Assembly: GCA_023014485.1 (NCBI GenBank)
Contig: JAJOZX010000197.1
Span: 961,001-1,025,000 of the forward strand
Origin: Bathynomus jamesi
Taxonomy: Eukaryota > Arthropoda > Malacostraca > Isopoda > Cirolanidae
Length of the DNA: 64,000 bases
Reading direction: 5' to 3'
In this document: piece after piece, positions 53,431-63,835 of the stretch
Layout of the letters: every line of letters starts with the position of its first letter
How positions within the stretch are numbered: the first letter of the stretch is position 1
Position numbers and translations under genes: made by a program
Notes under the pieces: model-generated
The model's database searches: none
Told to the model about the DNA's origin: nothing
Seen by the model: the letters and a program-made list of their open reading frames with translations, nothing else

Positions 53431-54705
53431 AATTTACTTTCTTCTTTATTTACGCTTCTTTCTACTGTTCATGAAATGTTTTAGAATACTATATATGTAT
53501 ATATACCTAGAAATGCGGTACAAATTTTCGCTGAAACATTTTGAAAGGACCATATAAAATGTGTATCATACTGTATTTAAACTAACAATTTACTTACGTA
53601 CAAATTTTTTCTATATTAATCGTTATTATTATATTATCACAATTTCTACTAATTCCAAAAGTTTTAAACAAAAAGTAAAAAGATAAGCTGAAATAGGCAT
53701 AACAGTGGAAGAGACGAAAAAAAATAAAAATTGAGTCCTCAGGCAGCACGATAATTTTCAAAACTATGTCCTCTCCGACCTAATGAACGAACTTTAACGT
53801 AATAATGACTCGCAATATTGAGTCGGACAAGTTTTTCTACCGACTCTGTAACGACTAAAATAAGTTTTGAGTCTAGACTCGATCTCAAACAACGAATTTT
53901 GACGCGCAAGAATTTTGAAGCGACGTGACTCAGAATAATTTGGAAAACAATGGACGCCATTTTGAAATTTCATTTATAATGAATTTTAAGGAATGAAAAT
54001 CGAAATTTGCCTGCAAACGGGATAAACTTTGCATTTAGATATTTTAATAATCGAAATAAAATATTCATTAACGCTATTGACTAATATACCGGGTTGGAAG
54101 AATTTTAATCGAAATACTAGTCACGTGGGTAAGCCTCATACAAAATATGATGTAAGAGGACCTCCGCTAGCCACCAGATGTAGTGTTCGCCCTTATTTAT
54201 TTACTTTCTTCATTATTTACGCTTCTTTCTACTCACTATTTCATTTATCTTTACACGCTCTTTACTCATTTCCACAATACTTTACGTTTATATTCATGGT
54301 AGCTACGCCGAGACGACTATGAAAGTCCGTTACAAAACAAAGGGGGAAGGGGGGTTTTATTAATACTCTATTTTAACACTTGTGAACGTTTTATTGATTC
54401 CGAAAATGGTTTAGTTAATTTAGGGGAATGCGAGTATGAAATTTTACTAAATATATTTACGTCGGAGAGGGGCACAAAACAATTTGATTTTAAGATCACA
54501 TGGCTCCAACCTTACGCGTATCGCGCCTGCCTCAAGACTGCCTCCCTTCGGGTAGCCCGCTCTTTGTCGGCCTCTGTCCAGGATTGCCAACTGTTCCCAT
54601 TTTAAACAATTTCAAACAATTTCACAATTTTTAGTAAATGATTTACATTAAACATTTTAATAATTAATTAAACAGAAATTAATATTCTTAACTAAGCATT
54701 ACTAC
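53416..54705. mobile_element. 1.29-kb insertion inside the Penelope-like ORF
   Basis: Flanked by AGTCTTGTA (53407-53415) and AGTCTTATA (54706-54714). The protein is interrupted at YKT on both sides. The insert has an unrecognised minus-strand frame at 53739-53960 (MASIVFQIILSHVASKFLRV...) and a 50-bp block (ATTTACTTTCTTC.TTATTTACGC) repeated at 53445 and 54195. Class unknown; the duplication size suits hAT. Confidence 0.6.
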
Positions 54706-55400
54706 AGTCTTATAACTTCTGAAGGCATATTTGTGTTCTTTAATACGGGTTTCAATATTTCTTCCAGTTTCTCCTACTTATACTAAATCACAACTTTTAC
54801 AGGGAATGCTATAGACACAGGCTTGTTCCTGTTTTGCAACGTCATTCCTAACCAATTTACTTTTTACGGTAGACAAATATTTGAACGCCAAAGCAAACTT
54901 AAAATCTTTTGTCAACGGTTTTACTCTTTCTAAGCCGGCAATGTAAAACAAACTCACATACTGTTTTTGGTTAACTGAAGGTTTCCGAGGGGCATAAAAA
55001 GATTTACTGGCTTTAAAATACGCCTTTCTGATAAACTACTCAGGATATTTTAAATCCTTAAAATTGTTCCAAATCTTTGAATTTTCCGGGTCCAGCAAAT
55101 GTGGGCTACAAATCCTGAGTGCTCTTAGAAACATGGAAGAAATAATTCAGCTTTTAACCCCTTCATCATGATATGAAAAATAATGAATGTACAAATTACA
55201 ATGAGTAGGTTTTCTATAGACCGTGAAATTGGGCTTTCCGCTTTCGTTAATGACCAAAACATCTAGAAAAGGTAATTGCTTGTCGTTCTCCCATTCATAT
55301 TTAAATTTAATAGAGGGAACCAGATTATTTAATGACTGACAGAAAGTGTCAAAGTTGTTCCAGTGTGAATTTCTTAAAGGTCTCTGGATTGTTTCCTTAC
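54706..55400 (-). pseudogene. Penelope-like RT tail and GIY-YIG endonuclease, 5'-truncated
   Basis: Minus strand: NNLVPSIKFKYEWENDKQLP, FLDVLVINESGKPNFTVYRK, PTHCNLYIHYFSYHDEGVKS, then after frame changes SSMFLRALRICSPHLLDPEN, QACVYSIPCKSCDLV, a stop in place of Y, and VGETGRNIETRIKEHKYAF. PFLDV...YRKPTH...H is the end of Penelope-like reverse transcriptase and CxxC...VGETGR is the GIY-YIG nuclease. The catalytic RT palm is missing. Confidence 0.85.
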
Positions 55401-56170
55401 TCGCTTTTGGTTCATTCGTTTTTTCAGTAAAATGTAAATGGAATAATAAACGTAAATGTAATAATAGAAGTAATAAATGTGGAAATAAATGTAAATGCAA
55501 TAAATGTAATAATAAAGGTAATAAAATAAATGTAATAATAAGTGTAAAGGTAATAATAATAATAAATGTTAAAAAAACGTAAATGCAATAATAAATGCAG
55601 TACTGTAATTATGTCAAAATAATAAAATCTGTATGTATAGAAGAAGAAGATAGTTTTAATTTGTGCAAATTACTTATAAGCGGAACCCTTTAATAAAATG
55701 CCCTTCCGGTGTTGGGAGAACGGGTTCTAACCTAGGTGCGAATTTCTTAATGATCTCTGGATTGTTTCCTTCTCGCCTTTTTCATTCGTTTTTCGGTTTA
55801 TAATTTCTGTATAATAAACAACAATGTAATAATAAATTTATAATTTCTGTAATAAATAATAATGCAATATTAAATGTAATAAATGTAATAATAAATGTAA
55901 TAATTATGTTAAAAAAATAAATAAATAATAGAATCTGTATGTATAGAACAAGAAGATAGTTTTAAATTTGTGCGAATGTACTCATAAGCGGGTCCCTTTA
56001 ATAAAAAATGCCCTTCCGGTGTCAGGAGAACGGGATCTAACCTAGGTGCGAAATTCTTAATGGTCCCTGGACTGTTTTCCTTCTTGTTTTGGGTTCATTC
56101 GTTTTTCTGTATCCACCCGAAGAGGATGCCAGTGGGCATCGAAACTGTTGTGGAAATAAACTCTGTCTAT
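55400..56170 (+). repeat. Inverted Penelope-like terminal sequences, two partial copies
   Basis: Plus-strand copies of the element's 3' region: GGAACCCTTTAATAAAATGC at about 55682 and GGTCCCTTTAATAAAAAATG at about 55990. Each is followed by GAACGGG(T/A)TCTAACCTAGG, the second ending in CCCGAAGAGGATGCCAGTGG at 56116. Confidence 0.75.
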
Positions 56171-56481
56171 TAGAGTAGGTTTTTACACTTCTAATTATGA
56201 AAATCTTGCAGTAAACAATTGTCTTGCCTGCATGGACTGGTACTGCATTTGTAAATTGTATGGTGATAGAATTAATATAATTGATTCGAAAAATAAAATG
56301 GTCATTTTCTTCCGAGTTGTTTATTCATACTGTATGTTTTGAATAGTGACTTGGACATATAATCAGTTTGCTTGTTATGTACACAAAAAACATACATAAT
56401 AAAATACTGAGTAAACAGGGGGGCCCATATACCAATCCTTCCCCGGAGCCCGGGGCAGCTCTCGGCGGCCCTGGACATAAG

Positions 56482-56690
56482 TGGAAGAGTTTGGAAACAA
56501 CAGGAGCAAATTCAGAGGAACAAGTTTTACAAGACGACTGGAGAATCTCATCGAAACCCGAGGCCCTAGTTTTCTTAAAGTTTATCAAGGATGCGTTTAA
56601 CACCCCTGAATTTTATTCCGAGTCTAAAATAGAAGAAGCTACCGTGTTCAGACGAGGAGACTCAAGATCGCCTCTTTAAAGGGTAGAGTT
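56482..56690 (-). pseudogene. LINE reverse transcriptase relic, upstream half
   Basis: Minus strand: GVLNASLINFKKTRASGFDE, then ILQSSCKTCSSEFAPVVSKL and FHLC. This is the KKxRASGFDEI...CSSELAPVxSKLF region of CR1/jockey-group RT, directly upstream of the motifs at 49722-50368. Confidence 0.78.
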
Positions 56691-57585
56691 GGAAACAAAC
56701 ATTTGAGAAAGATAGCTGGCCCTCTCCGTAGAATTGGGAATCACTGACCTATCAGGCTGCCATAATGGCGGATGGAGAAGCGACTTCTGAAGTTTGAGTT
56801 AAATGCCATGTATATAAATGTACGTATGCATGTATGTTATGTATGCAAATGTACGTAAATGTATCAGTAGTAGTCTCATCGCATGGTTACTTTAGCATTC
56901 AGATGGTTTTGTTCGTCAGTTTATTATGTTAATTGCCTTTGTAGCATCCGCAGCTCAGTTGGTAACACTGGCTGCGGAATTTAGCGAGATGTAAAAAATT
57001 TGCAGAGTTAATCGCTGAAAAGATCGACAAAAAGATGCATTGATGCGTTTTTTGATAAGAAGTTATTTTTCGGGTCGAACTAGTTGATATGACTATTATT
57101 TACCGAGTTCCCCTACCCCATCCCCCAGGTGGGAGGACTAAAGTAATTGTCATTCGTCCGGTGAGATCGATTTTTGGAAACTCCCCCCCCCCTTTAATGG
57201 ATCGTTCTTTTTAAAAAATTTTCAGGTTAATTTTCTGGTCTTTCCAAGGAGAACAGGCGCTAACCTAACCTAACTTAACCTAACCTAACCTATCACAGGC
57301 CTAACCTGTCTGAAACCTAACGTACCCTAACATAACCTAACCCTAACATAACTTATACTTTACCGGACATTTTTCTCGTTTGGGTTTAATTAGGGTAGGT
57401 TACAGTAGGTTAGGTTAGGTTAGTTTGGTTAGGTTCGATTAACTATGTGGAAATAAAATAATCGAAAGTTGTGAGTCGGATTAGGTCTGCATTGGGCTCG
57501 TGAGTTTTCAGGCTCGATATCTCACAAATTTACCTCTCAGAAAAAAATAAATGGAATTATGGACTCGTGGAACGTGAGTAATTAC
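56691..57585. other. Intergenic with TTAGG-type blocks
   Basis: No gene supported. Contains CTAACCTAACCTAACTTAAC at 57253 and, 150 bp on, the inverted TAGGTTAGGTTAGGTTAG-type run (about 57405-57425), a fold-back of arthropod telomere-like repeats. Confidence 0.55.
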
Positions 57586-59074
57586 CAAAGCTGGGCACAA
57601 ACCGTTAATCCGTTAATCGTTAATTAACGAAGTTAACTTTTTCGTTAACGATTTAACTTTTAAGTTAACTTTGAAAATCATTATCGGACTAATTAACTTC
57701 CGTTACATTTAACTTCCGTTAACTCAAGTCCGTTAACCCAAAAAATTCAGAAATAAACGTTTAAAAGTTTCTATTATTTTCAGTGCTGAGCAGGTGCGCA
57801 ATTAATCCGCCACTGTTAATAGTGATGAACGAATTTCCATTTCCGCAGTGCAAAATCAGGCGATATATTTGTTTCCGTCGCCACAATTTGTGTCTTACCA
57901 ATATGGTAGTTATTTATGGCATTGGTTGAGCAAAACATGGTCGACTGTAAAATCAGGCGGAAAGATTTGCCATTTGAGTTGAATGTTTCAACTTCTTTCA
58001 AGAAATATCACGAGCATTTTAAGGCACTTTCAATAATATATATGTAACAATTACAACAAATAACTACATTCGTTTCATTTGCAGTCTGTCTCTTGCGCAA
58101 CATGTTTGAGCTAGTGAATATTTAAAAATAATCGTTGTCGAGTAAGTCATGTATATTTATAATATGTCTGTGAGTACCTTATTAGTAGTCTCCTTCATAC
58201 ATTTCAAGAACCATAAAACTGATCAGGTAAGATTTCAATTCTCATGTCACTTTGATGACATAAATTAAGTCAATTGATGTCTTACAATGGTAGCGTTTTC
58301 ACCTTAACCCTTTATGTCCTGGCGGTACTTCTAGGTACCACATCTTTAAAATCTCCATAATTATTTTTCTACCCGGTTGATCCTGCCGGTACTTTCAAGT
58401 CCCAATGTGAATTAGTTTCTTTATGAGATAACAACACCAAGGTCGCCAGGGTGAGGAAAAGCATGGAGGGTACAGTCGAGCAGGCCATGAAGCAGCAGTC
58501 CAACGAAGTGGGCAGCAACAGTGGAGGCAGCAACAACGAGGAGGAGGAGGAGGATGACTTTCAGTGCTGTCATCCAGACAAAGAGAGCAGCAGAAGCCAC
58601 AGGTCACTCAAGGGCAAGGCCCAGAACTTGGTCAAGACCTGGCTGGAGACCAACTCCAAGGACTTGCTGACAGATGCTGCCTTCTTGGGTGAACAAGTGT
58701 TGGTGGAATTGTTCATCAAGTTCAACACAGCCATCCCCTCCAGTGCTGCAGTGGAGCGTTTTCTCTATGGGCAAGGACATCCTGAGGGCCAAGAGATCAT
58801 CCCTGTCTGATGAAAACTTTGATATGCTAATTTTCATGAAGGGCAACATGCATCTCATGGACAAAATGGAGAACGAGAAGAAGAGGGAAAATTAAATTAT
58901 ATATATATTGTGTTTTTCATTTTTTTTATAATAAAAGTTAACGTTAACGGTTTATCGGTAACTTCCGTTACATGTTTAACGAATTAACGGATTAACGGTT
59001 AACGAAGTTAACTTTTTGGTTAACGGATTAGCGGTTAACGAAGTTAACTTTTTGGTTAACGGTGCCCACCACTG
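57586..59074 (+). mobile_element. Internally deleted hAT element (GTTAACG subterminal repeats)
   Basis: Perfect 8-bp duplications GTAATTAC (57578-57585 and 59075-59082). Ends CAAAGCTGGGCAC and CAGTGGTGGGCAC (complement of right). Both ends carry dense GTTAACG / CGTTAAC repeats over 130-150 bp, probably transposase-binding sites. Only the C-terminal part of a transposase remains inside. Confidence 0.93.
58451..58895 (+). pseudogene. hAT transposase C-terminal fragment
   Basis: MEGTVEQAMKQQSNEVGSNS, an acidic run, then LFIKFNTAIPSSAAVERF and, after a frame change, SMGKDILRAKRSSLSDENFD and MLIFMKGNMHLMD stop. FNTxxPSSAAVERxFSxG is the hAT dimerisation signature. The first two catalytic aspartate regions are absent. 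Confidence 0.88.
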
Positions 59075-59708
59075 GTAATTACCTCTGACCTGGATTGTCG
59101 GTTACCTCTGAGGAATTGACGTCCGTTTCCCGAAATGAGGACACTGAGAGGGTTCCACTCCCGACAGTACTAGTAATAATAATTCAGAAGTTAGCGTAAT
59201 GTGTCGCATTAGCAGAGATGGGCACGATCTTGATCTTCAAGATCAGATCGTGATCTTGAAGATCAAGATCGTGATCTGATCTTGATCTTGAAGATCACTT
59301 TTATTATGGTGATCTTGATCTTGATCTAAGATCACTTTATTTCTTGTGATCTTGATCTTGAAGATCACTTTAGACTTCAAGATCACTTTTAATTTCAGAT
59401 TCTTAAATATGCCGCTATGCGAATGTCATTTGTTTTTTGTCCAAGCGACATCTGGTGGCAACTTTGTTCAACACCGACTGTTTATGTTTTCTGTTAGTTG
59501 GGTGACTTGCGTCATGCGTGGGCTCATGGAAGGTGTAGTTGCTGTGGAATTTAGGCTCGTAAAAAGTGTAATTTACTGTGCAATTATGTTAAAAGTGTTC
59601 TATTAATATACTGTATTATTATATATAGGCATAAAATATAGCCTATAGGTCCGTATTCATAATAAATTAATTCTAAACATATTTTATTTACAGATTGAAT
59701 TTTTAATA

Positions 59709-59963
59709 ATGAGTGCAATTTTACAACTTCAACAGGCTCCCAAGGGAACCAAATATTCTAGGTTGTCACCAGAACAGTATTCAATATATTTAGATAACAA
59801 TGTTGGTAATAAGGATCAATCTGTGCTATTGAACGGAAAATATTTTCAAATTGTCGAAAAAACTGGAAACAGTATCAAAGTTATTTGTAGGCAGTGTACA
59901 AAGAAAACTACAATTCTGTCTGCTGGCCTCGACTCAACAAGCAATCTTCTGAGGCACCTCAGG
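59709..59963 (+). pseudogene. hAT 3 transposase exon 1 (BED finger, first half)
   Basis: MSAILQLQQAPKGTKYSRLS ... VICRQCTKKTTILSAGLDST, then SNLLRHLR and a donor GTTAGT. It has the CxxC half of a BED zinc finger. The histidine half is completed by the next exon. Confidence 0.85.
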
Positions 59964-60424
59964 GTTAGTACTACTTAGTAACTAAGTAGTAAGTAGCAAC
60001 ATTAACATAATGGTTCAAGTCATATTTTAAGTGACTGGTGCCATACAAGACTAATGCTACATTTACATAGACGTCCATTTGAATATATTGTGCACTTCAG
60101 ATATTAATAGATTATGGACTAGTAACTACATTAAAAACTGCCGATATCCAACTATAATAAAACGCCAGGTGTATCTGTCTTTCTCTCTGTCTGATCCATG
60201 TCTGTAATTTCTCCTATTTAGTTACTGAAGGACGAAATTCGGCTTTCAATTTAACATAGGATAAAAATGCACTGATCATGGTGAAAATAATTTTAGTTAA
60301 AGATAACAAAATTTTAGAATCTTGTTAAGTATTAATTTCAACTAGAAGTTTGATACTCTGATAAATATTATACAGGGTGTTCAAGAAGTCTCTCCGCATG
60401 ATAATAATTTATTTTCTTGTGCAG

Positions 60425-60693
60425 AAACTACATTCGGATCTTTTGGTGGGAATATGAATCGGAGAAGAAATCTCGCAAGCGTCCAGCTAAAGAAGAAGAT
60501 GCCAGCGGCAGCAATGCTGGCCCTGCCAAAATTGCCAAGCAGTCAACACTAAGCATGTTCCACATTTCCAAGCAAAAACCAGGACCACCAATATGCAAGG
60601 ATATCCTTGAAAAGAAGATTCTCTCGCTTGTGGCTAATGGGCTCCTACCATTGAGCCTAGTTGAACTACATGAATTTAAGGATCTTCTTTCAT
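60425..60693 (+). pseudogene. hAT 3 transposase exon 2
   Basis: After acceptor TTTCTTGTGCAG it reads KLHSDLLVG, which completes RHLRKLHS of the BED finger. After a one-base frame change comes ESEKKSRKRPAKEEDASGSN, a basic nuclear-localisation-like stretch, ending LVELHEFKDLLS and donor GTTAGT. Confidence 0.8.
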
Positions 60694-60864
60694 GTTAGTA
60701 TAACTCAAATATTTTGCTATTTTTTCCATAGCTAATATCTGATTAAAATAATTAATCATATTTTTGTATGAACATTAGACTATCGCTAGCCTAGCTAAAT
60801 ATTTTGATATTTTTTCCATAGCTAATCTATTGTATTTGTTTTAATTTTTAAATATTTTTTTCAG

Positions 60865-61060
60865 ACGTCAACCCGGCTGTTCAGGTGCCATCTAGACGCA
60901 CCCTGGCTAGATCTCTTGCAACAACAACCAGTACAATGAAGGAAGACATACAAGCAAAACTGGCAGCAGTTGACCATGTGGTGTTACATGCGACATATGG
61001 TCAACTAATCACCGCAGTTTCATGGGAGTCACTGCGCATTGGATATGCTATTGATTTAGT
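60865..61060 (+). pseudogene. hAT 3 transposase exon 3
   Basis: Acceptor TTTTTTTCAG. Reads VNPAVQVPSRRTLARSLATT, TMKEDIQAKLAAVDHV, then in another frame DIWSTNHRSFMGVTAHWICY. DxWS...SFMGVTAHWI is the first catalytic block of hAT transposases. Frameshift near 60985. Confidence 0.82.
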
Positions 61061-61254
61061 GTATTATTTTTATATAATTGATAAATTGACCATTGGTGAT
61101 AGACTGATAGTCTGATAGACTTATAGTATAATCTTTTCAATTATTCGACATGTGTTCCTCATTCATTAATTTGGTGAGTCTTCATTTTGCTGTGATTCAC
61201 AGTAATTTCACACTAATTCACTGATTCTGTCATCTGTCATTGTGTCTGATTCAC

Positions 61255-61315
61255 AGCAAAATGTGGAAGAGTCCATATTCACAGGCTGTGAATATGGACT
61301 CTTCCACATTTTGCT
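61255..61315. repeat. Perfect 61-bp palindrome
   Basis: Two 30-base arms (AGCAAAATGTGGAAGAGTCC... and exact complement) with a one-base centre, in the intron between exons 3 and 4 of hAT 3. Confidence 0.97.
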
Positions 61316-61505
61316 CTTATGGGATGGGTCACTGATGTAGTGGTATGGTAGGCGACTCATCGCTGAATTGCCTCCTTTATATCACATAGTTCTTCTCTTC
61401 AATGTTTGGTGGCGCAGTTTAGCTGGTGCGTGTCTAACCAATATTATTAAATTAAGCTTAAAAAAATGTTCATACAAACATTGATTTTATATTCTTACAT
61501 TACAG

Positions 61506-61751
61506 ATCAATGATGACTTGTCGCGAGGATCAGCTGCACTGGCATGCCGAAGATTTCGTGGAACACATAGCTTTGATAAAATTGCTGGAATATTGGACAG
61601 GATCAACTCGGAGCATGGTTTATCTTATAGAAAAGTTGTATCTACAGTCACCGACAATGCATCGAACATGGTGAAATGCTTTAAAGAGTTCGGTGTTCGT
61701 GTTCAGAATCGTACTGACGACATTGATGAAGATGATGCAGATGAAGATGAT
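61506..61751 (+). pseudogene. hAT 3 transposase exon 4, truncated by BEL
   Basis: Acceptor TTCTTACATTACAG. Reads SAALACRRFRGTHSFDKIAG, then KVVSTVTDNASNMVKCFKEF (second catalytic D) and an acidic tail DIDEDDADEDD. At 61752 the frame enters the LTR of the BEL element. Confidence 0.88.
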
Positions 61752-61916
61752 TATGGAAAACTGATGAGTGGGTAGTTGGGAGGTAACGAAAATGGTTCAC
61801 TGAGTAGGTAGGTAGTTAATCTAACAATCATTAAGTTCCTTTTATGTCAATAACTGGGTGGAAGAAACCAATTGGTTGCTCACCAGAGTTATTCTCCACA
61901 CTAGTATTTATATACT
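61752..61916 (+). repeat. 5' LTR of the BEL/Pao element (portion matched)
   Basis: Starts TATGGAAAACTGATGAGTGG inside the hAT 3 exon. The LTR certainly extends beyond 61916, but its end cannot be set because the partner LTR is cut by the window edge. Confidence 0.85.
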
Positions 61917-62439
61917 GTGTGGAGGAGCGTGCTCGGTAATGGAGATACATTACCGCTCAACCAACCGGGAATAAACCAAGACAACGCTGGTGCAAGAAGC
62001 CCGCGAAGAGGAGAACAAAAGAGAGAACGAAAACGAAGAACGGGGCGAGAGGACGTACCAGCAAAGTACGCTCTCGACAAATATACAACCGGAGAAGGGA
62101 GAGACTCCAATAACTAAAAGTAAGTGACTAATTGAGTTTTTACACCAGACAGTTAATAACATTAAATTAAGCTGGGTCAGACAAGTTAGGCCTACATTGT
62201 GGCCTAAGACCCAGCATCAACTCATAGCTTAACAAAGGTGAAGGTAGATTGCCCTAACCTAATCTTGTGAGGAATCCTACTGTGGACCTCAATTTATCTG
62301 CCCGCTCTGGACCATTTCCGGAATCTCTAGGCTGACCCCTCTAGGCTAGACTTGATCTACTCTATAGTTAGACTGGAGATATAAGGGGTGGGTTAATTGT
62401 GGACCAATTCATACAGAGCATTTTTCGCATTGGTGGCCC

Positions 62440-63601
62440 GTGTGGGGAACCAAATCCTCCTGCTTTGCCAGAGGAGAGAGTTACTCTCAACAGACCCTTT
62501 GAGACTGTAGGCATTGACTATACAGGAGCATTGACTGTAGGGGTGGGTGACACTGAACAAAAAATGTACATTGTACTGTTTACATGTGCTGCCTCACGAG
62601 CTGTTTATTTGGATGTTGTGGAGGACCTTACAGCAGAATCTTTTGTTGCTGTCTTTAAGAGATTCTGTGCACGACATTCAGTACCAAAGACAGTTTGGAC
62701 TGACAATGCTACATATTTCAAGCTGGTGAACAAGTCATCCACGACTTGTTAAGCAATGAAATCACACAATTATATATAAAAAATTCAAATATAAAGTGGA
62801 AGTATATTCCGGTTGCCTCTCCTTGGTATGGTTCTATCTGGGAGAGGAATATACAAACGGTAAAGAATTGCTTGAAGAAAGCAATTGGCAAAAACAGATA
62901 CACTTATTTGGGTTACTCACTCTCCTGGCTGAGATTGAGAACATCATTAACAATAGACCACTCACTTATGTGAGTGACAACATTAATGACCCAGAACCAT
63001 TAACTCCAAATCATTTGATTCGGGGAGAACAAGTTAGTCTCCTGCCGGACTACAATATAGACTCTTCAGAAGACCCAAACTGGACTCAACGACATGATGA
63101 GCTCCAGACTAAGTTACAACATTTAACTAGAGTTAAAGCTCATTTCATTAAACAGTGGAAAACTGAGTACTTGATGGGTCTAAGGGAGAGACATAAACAA
63201 ATGACTAAGAAGGATTGGTCTGACACAATTAAGGTAGGGGACCTTGTTCTCATACATGACAGTACTCCAAGACAATACTGGCCTCTGGCTAGAGTTTCAG
63301 AACTCAGACCAGGGCAGACGGGGTAACAAGAGTGGTCAAATTAAGGACTTCAACGGGTGACACAACAAGAGACATTTCTCTTTTGTACCCTTTAGAGTCT
63401 GGACCCAAAACAATGGACTTTGGAGAACCTTCTCCACTGACAGTAACAACTGGAGACACTGAACTTCCAGTAACTATTCCTTTGACAGTAGGAGTGGTAA
63501 CGCATCCTACTACAACATTGACAGACACAAGACCTCAGCGACAAACAGCATTAAAGGCGCGACTATTTTTACAACAAAAAATAGATGCTGGGGAATTGTA
63601 A
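62440..63601 (+). pseudogene. BEL/Pao integrase, frameshifted
   Basis: Frame 1: RPFETVGIDYTGALTVGVGD (catalytic D), LFTCAASRAVYLDVVEDLTA, then VPKTVWTDNATYFK (second D). Frame 2 from 62746: KYIPVASPWYGSIWERNIQT (catalytic E in WERN). Frame 3 from about 62900: LAEIENIINNRPLTYVSDNI, LTPNHLIRGE, then IKVGDLVLIHDSTPRQYWPL and ARVSELRPG. A further frame from 63332 ends at 63601. The D, D35, E triad and the RPLTY...LTPNHLI block are diagnostic of BEL/Pao. Three or more frameshifts. Confidence 0.9.
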
Positions 63602-63835
63602 TTTTATCTTCTAACTTTCATTTTTTCTTTTCTTATGGTAAAGACCATAGACAGTTTCATCCTATGGATGTATATTTCTCTTCTAATTAAATGCTACACC
63701 TTCTCCATGAGAAGGTGAGGATAGGCACTGTTAATCAGATTAACAGGCATTTACAGTTAAATAGTTAGCTAGTCTACACTCAGACAAAAATTGGTGATAA
63801 TGACACCAAAATTTTATCTCCCGGGGCCCCCAGTA

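Larger units (their letters stand above)
50377..56473. mobile_element. 6.1-kb insertion with CAGGGCC ends (hAT-like), splitting a LINE relic
   Basis: Left end CAGGGCCACCGAGAGG; the complement of the right end is CAGGGCCGCCGAGAGCTGCC. Flanking 8-mers are GATATAAG (50369-50376) and GACATAAG (56474-56481), one mismatch. On the minus strand the reverse transcriptase stops at the right flank (VVSKLFHLC) and resumes at the left flank (RVSFFLERCQHSFH), so the insertion point is supported by coding continuity. The interior holds the tRNA-like array, a second CAGGCCC-type end at 52380 and a Penelope-like relic. No transposase of its own is seen. Confidence 0.75.
59213..61751 (+). mobile_element. hAT element 3, intron-containing, cut by a BEL insertion
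   Basis: Left end CAGAGATGGGCACGATCTTG, then about 180 bp packed with GATCTTGATCTTGAAGATCA repeats in both orientations. Coding exons follow at 59709-59963, 60425-60693, 60865-61060 and 61506-61751. The BEL/Pao element enters at 61752. The remaining 3' part and right end are outside the window or lost. Confidence 0.85.

Noticed and set aside
56941..57085. Possible tRNA: CAGCTCAGTTGG followed by GGGTCGAACTAG
   Set aside because: The A- and B-box-like words are about 120 bases apart and no cloverleaf forms between them.
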